Assembly (NCBI GenBank): GCA_023391155.1
Contig: JAEWBM010000126.1
Span: 1-16,973, forward strand
DNA: 16,973 nucleotides
Direction: 5' to 3'
Source: Acidobacteriota bacterium
GTDB taxonomy: Bacteria > Acidobacteriota > Blastocatellia > Pyrinomonadales > Pyrinomonadaceae
This document shows positions 14,858 through 16,973 of this stretch, one piece after another (positions within the stretch are counted from its first letter, which is position 1; the number at the start of each line of letters is the position of its first letter). The notes under the pieces were generated by a model. It was not told the origin of the DNA. It made no database searches and was given only the letters and a program-made list of their open reading frames with translations. Both the position numbers and the translations under genes were made by a program.

Positions 14858-15294
14858 TCTCCGGAATCCTCAACGCGTTTCTTCAGCCGTCTCAGATCCC
14901 CCGCGATCCAGTCCTGCACCGCACGATTCAGCGACGCGGGTGGGACCTGATACTCGTTTTCGCCGATACTCTGAATCCTGACCCGTGCGACCGTGCCGCC
15001 GTCTGTATCCTCCAGTTCGTAACGCAGCCTCATCTGGAAGGGCTCGTCCGCAGAGTATTCCACGAACTTATCCGCCTCGGCGCGAGTCACCAGATAGACC
15101 GTAGAATAGTTCCGCCCCAGGAACGTCCCTACCCGTTCAACCTTCGATCCAGCCTCCAACCGTCCGGGCGATTGCGGAAACACGTTCGTCAGTCCCGTTA
15201 TCCACAATTTGTCGTTCTTGGGATCGAACATTACCGCCGCTACATCCGAGCGCGGACGCTCGATCACGATCTCTGCCTTTGCATCAACTGACAT
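14845..15294 (-). CDS. SRPBCC (START-like/polyketide-cyclase) domain protein
   Basis: A 149-residue cytoplasmic protein with the pattern of the SRPBCC ligand-binding fold: an opening strand with E..I.RP (IVIERPRSDVAAVMFDPKND), a helix, the central W-containing strand (LWITGLTNV), then alternating strands (GSKVERVGTF, TDGGTVARVRIQS) and a long C-terminal amphipathic helix (LNRAVQDWIAGDLRRLKKRVE). Such domains bind hydrophobic ligands in a deep cavity; ligand and pathway here are unknown. The start at 15294 is supported by CGGAGA about 8 bases upstream. The gene runs opposite to the ABC exporter, overlapping it by 13 bases at the 3' ends. It is divergent from yicC with a 159-bp shared upstream region. 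Confidence 0.82.
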   Translation of the reverse strand: MSVDAKAEIVIERPRSDVAAVMFDPKNDKLWITGLTNVFPQSPGRLEAGSKVERVGTFLGRNYSTVYLVTRAEADKFVEYSADEPFQMRLRYELEDTDGGTVARVRIQSIGENEYQVPPASLNRAVQDWIAGDLRRLKKRVEDSGDQSS

Positions 15295-15383
15295 CTTCTA
15301 AATCTCCGAAATAAACTGGATAGGCGGGAGCGGATCGACGTAAGAATAGCAACGCTTAAGCCGTGATGTAAAGCGCCTCATTT

Positions 15384-15410
15384 TTGGATGCGGGCCGTAT
15401 GTTGCATAAT
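15384..15410 (+). promoter_or_regulatory. Weak candidate promoter of yicC-gmk
   Basis: CATAAT (15405-15410, 5 of 6 to the -10 consensus) has TTGGAT (15384-15389) 15 bases upstream as the nearest -35-like element. A run of seven T (15414-15420) follows. The predicted start would be near 15417, giving a leader of about 37 bases. Spacing is suboptimal, so this is tentative. Confidence 0.3.
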
Positions 15411-15453
15411 AGGTTTTTTTGACAGGGGCCCTCCTGCACCCTTCGAGGATCAT

Positions 15454-16332
15454 ATGAGATCAATGACCGGCTTCGGCCGCGGGTCCGTCAGCGGTGAGAG
15501 CTACTCCATCTCAGTCGAGCTGAAGGCCGTAAACAATCGTTTCCTTGACGTAAACCTCCGCCTAGGCGGTGAGCTTCAGGCCCTTGAACCGGGGATCAAG
15601 CGGCTCGTCCAGGACCGGCTTTCTCGCGGCCGCATCGATGTAAATTTCCAGTATGACCGAAGCGACGAGGTCGCGTATGAGCTCAACCGCCCCCTCATCG
15701 AGGGCTACCTTTCAGCGATGAAGGATATGAAGTCGGAGTTCAACCTGGCCGGCGACCCGGACCTGAACGTCGTCGCCCGCTTGCCTAACGTACTGCTCGC
15801 AAAGCGCGACGAGCTTAGCGAAGAGTTCTTCTCGGCCGCTGAGCAGGCAGTTTCGGCAGCACTCGACGACCTCGAGCAGATGCGGGAAAAAGAGGGTCAG
15901 TTGCTGAAAGATGAGTTATCGGCCCGCCTTGAAGACATCGAGAATCGGCTGGTCCCGATCGAGTCCGAGTCCGGGAACATAAAAGATGAGTACCGCGAGC
16001 GGCTCGGCAAACGGATCACTGAGCTTCTTTCGAAGAGCGATTCACAGATCGAGCTCGATCAGGCCCGCCTCGCCCAAGAGGTGGCATATCTCGCCGATCG
16101 GGCTGATATTTCCGAAGAGATCGCCCGCCTTAAAACCCATATCGAACATTTCCGACAGATCATGGGCGAGGAAAAAGAGGTCGGCAAACGTCTGGATTTT
16201 CTAACCCAGGAACTGAATCGAGAGGCGAACACGATCACCTCGAAAACGGCGAACATGACCGTAAAGGAAAATGCGCTTCAGATAAAAAGCGACATCGAAA
16301 AGATCCGCGAACAGGTACAGAACGTTGAGTGA
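15454..16332 (+). CDS. yicC: YicC family endoribonuclease/stress-linked protein
   Basis: A 292-residue cytoplasmic protein, close to the 287 residues of E. coli YicC, which is reported to be an endoribonuclease. It opens with the hallmark MTGFGRG (residues 4-10), followed by ELKAVNNRFLD and LSRGRIDV. It ends with the conserved C-terminal block LDFLTQELNREANT (247-260) and SDIEKIREQVQN. The middle, about residues 130-200, is charged and helical. The start at 15454 is chosen over the longer open frame (from 15388) because GAGGA lies 4 bases upstream and the product then begins as family members do; an ATG at 15463 is the other option but is 13 bases from that site. Its stop overlaps the start of gmk by 8 bases. 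The yicC-gmk order is conserved widely in bacteria and supports the call. Confidence 0.95.
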   Translation: MRSMTGFGRGSVSGESYSISVELKAVNNRFLDVNLRLGGELQALEPGIKRLVQDRLSRGRIDVNFQYDRSDEVAYELNRPLIEGYLSAMKDMKSEFNLAGDPDLNVVARLPNVLLAKRDELSEEFFSAAEQAVSAALDDLEQMREKEGQLLKDELSARLEDIENRLVPIESESGNIKDEYRERLGKRITELLSKSDSQIELDQARLAQEVAYLADRADISEEIARLKTHIEHFRQIMGEEKEVGKRLDFLTQELNREANTITSKTANMTVKENALQIKSDIEKIREQVQNVE

Positions 16333-16945
16333 TCCGGTGAAAGGCAATTTGGTTATCATTTCGTCGCCGTCGGGCGGAGGTAAAGGCACGCTTATTCGTG
16401 AGGTGCGTGCGGCTATGCCCGAGATCGCATATTCCGTTTCCCTGACGACCAGGGCACCTCGCTGGGGCGAAGAGGATGGACGCGACTATCACTTTGTAAC
16501 CCAGAACGAATTCAACGATTGCATCGAAAGCGACGGATTTCTCGAATACGCAGAGGTCCACGGCAACATGTACGGCACCTCAAAGACCCAAACCGAGCGC
16601 TTTACCTCAGACGGCCGCGATGTGATCCTGGAGATCGATGTGCAGGGAGCAATGAGCGTTCTGGCAAAGGCTCCCGACGCCGTCAGTATCTTCATTTTGC
16701 CGCCGTCGTTCGAGATAATGCGGGCACGCCTCACATCTAGAAATACTGAGGACGCCTCAGATCTCGAGCTTCGGCTAAAGAATTCCCGGGAAGAGGTCCG
16801 CTTTTTCGAGCGCTTCAAGTACCTTGTGGTCAACGACGAGGTGCACACCGCCGCCCGCGCTATCGCTTCGATAATACTGGCCGAACGGCATCTCACGCCT
16901 AGACAAAGCGGCTCCGTACAAGCTATTCTAGATAGTTTCGCATAG
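16325..16945 (+). CDS. gmk: Guanylate kinase
   Basis: Converts GMP and ATP to GDP and ADP in the cytoplasm, an essential step of GTP supply. The 206-residue length is typical. The P-loop is SPSGGGKGT (residues 14-22), the TTR motif is at 41-43, GMP-binding residues lie in EVHGNMYGTSK (77-87), and EIDVQG (103-108) carries the conserved acidic residue. The lid region with Arg-rich segments (MRARLTSRN, LELRLKNSREE) is present. The frame begins with TTG at 16325, inside the end of yicC, with AGG 9 bases upstream. A GTG at 16337 (MKGNLV...) is an equally family-like start. Translational coupling to yicC is likely. The consensus GPSG loop reads SPSG here, a tolerated change also seen in family members such as the E. 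coli enzyme (APSG). Confidence 0.96.
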   Translation: MSDPVKGNLVIISSPSGGGKGTLIREVRAAMPEIAYSVSLTTRAPRWGEEDGRDYHFVTQNEFNDCIESDGFLEYAEVHGNMYGTSKTQTERFTSDGRDVILEIDVQGAMSVLAKAPDAVSIFILPPSFEIMRARLTSRNTEDASDLELRLKNSREEVRFFERFKYLVVNDEVHTAARAIASIILAERHLTPRQSGSVQAILDSFA

Positions 16946-16963
16946 ACGAAATCTTCAACATCC

Positions 16964-16968
16964 GGAGA
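16964..16968 (+). promoter_or_regulatory. Ribosome binding site of a gene starting beyond the window
   Basis: GGAGA lies 5-9 bases before the right edge, about 18 bases after the gmk stop, with no start codon yet in range. By the usual yicC-gmk-rpoZ order the next gene may be rpoZ (RNA polymerase omega); this is context only. Confidence 0.4.
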
Positions 16969-16973
16969 ATAGC

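Noticed and set aside
15419..15424. A perfect TTGACA hexamer upstream of yicC
   Set aside because: No -10-like hexamer occurs 16-18 bases downstream; that position overlaps the ribosome binding site.
15388..15453. A 22-codon extension of yicC
   Set aside because: The extension is not conserved-looking, overlaps the T-tract and -10-like element, and GAGGA is correctly spaced for the ATG at 15454.
1..16973. CRISPR arrays, tRNAs, rRNAs, insertion sequences and integrases
   Set aside because: I saw no regularly spaced repeats, cloverleaf-like segments, rRNA-like blocks or transposase/integrase motifs on either strand.

Overview
The window most resembles a chromosomal stretch of an Acidobacteriota member, probably of the Blastocatellia/Pyrinomonadaceae type. 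This is an inference from gene content, not a database match. The pointers are an Oar-like TonB-dependent receptor of about 1,260 residues with an N-terminal carboxypeptidase-regulatory domain, many secreted proteins with signal peptides ending in AQ, a VIT-VWA protein, and an OmpA/coiled-coil protein beside housekeeping genes. DNA is moderately GC-rich. I see no insertion sequence, prophage, CRISPR array, tRNA or rRNA. No gene-free stretch exceeds 300 bases, and positions 1-36 downstream of the receptor hold nothing I can name.

Left part (37-7309, all minus strand): three exported proteins in tandem. From upstream to downstream they are a VIT-VWA protein, a seven-repeat Ycf48-like beta-propeller, and the Oar-like outer-membrane receptor. 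Each is preceded by its own intergenic region (120-190 bp). The region before the receptor carries a promoter whose spacer is filled by an 18-bp perfect palindrome, with a second related dyad two helical turns upstream.

Middle part (7502-11330): a plus-strand secreted helical protein of unknown function converges, 5 bp apart, on a minus-strand pair with an ATGA overlap. The pair is a 92-residue basic protein with two hydrophobic stretches and a 234-residue membrane-anchored coiled-coil protein. Divergent from the pair is an ABC-ATPase-like gene with a good Walker A and a TOBE-like tail. It has lost the signature motif, the helical subdomain and the H-loop histidine. It looks like a retained pseudo-ATPase and is the most unusual gene here.

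Right part (11381-16973): a minus-strand OmpA-like envelope protein, then a divergent MsbA-type ABC exporter whose 3' end overlaps a convergent SRPBCC-domain gene by 13 bp. Last comes the conserved yicC-gmk pair, reading off the right edge toward a probable next gene whose ribosome binding site is visible. yicC and gmk overlap, and gmk seems to start at TTG.

Functionally the window is mainly cell-envelope biology: uptake, surface adhesion or assembly, peptidoglycan anchoring and lipid/drug export. The nucleotide/RNA housekeeping operon is at the right edge.
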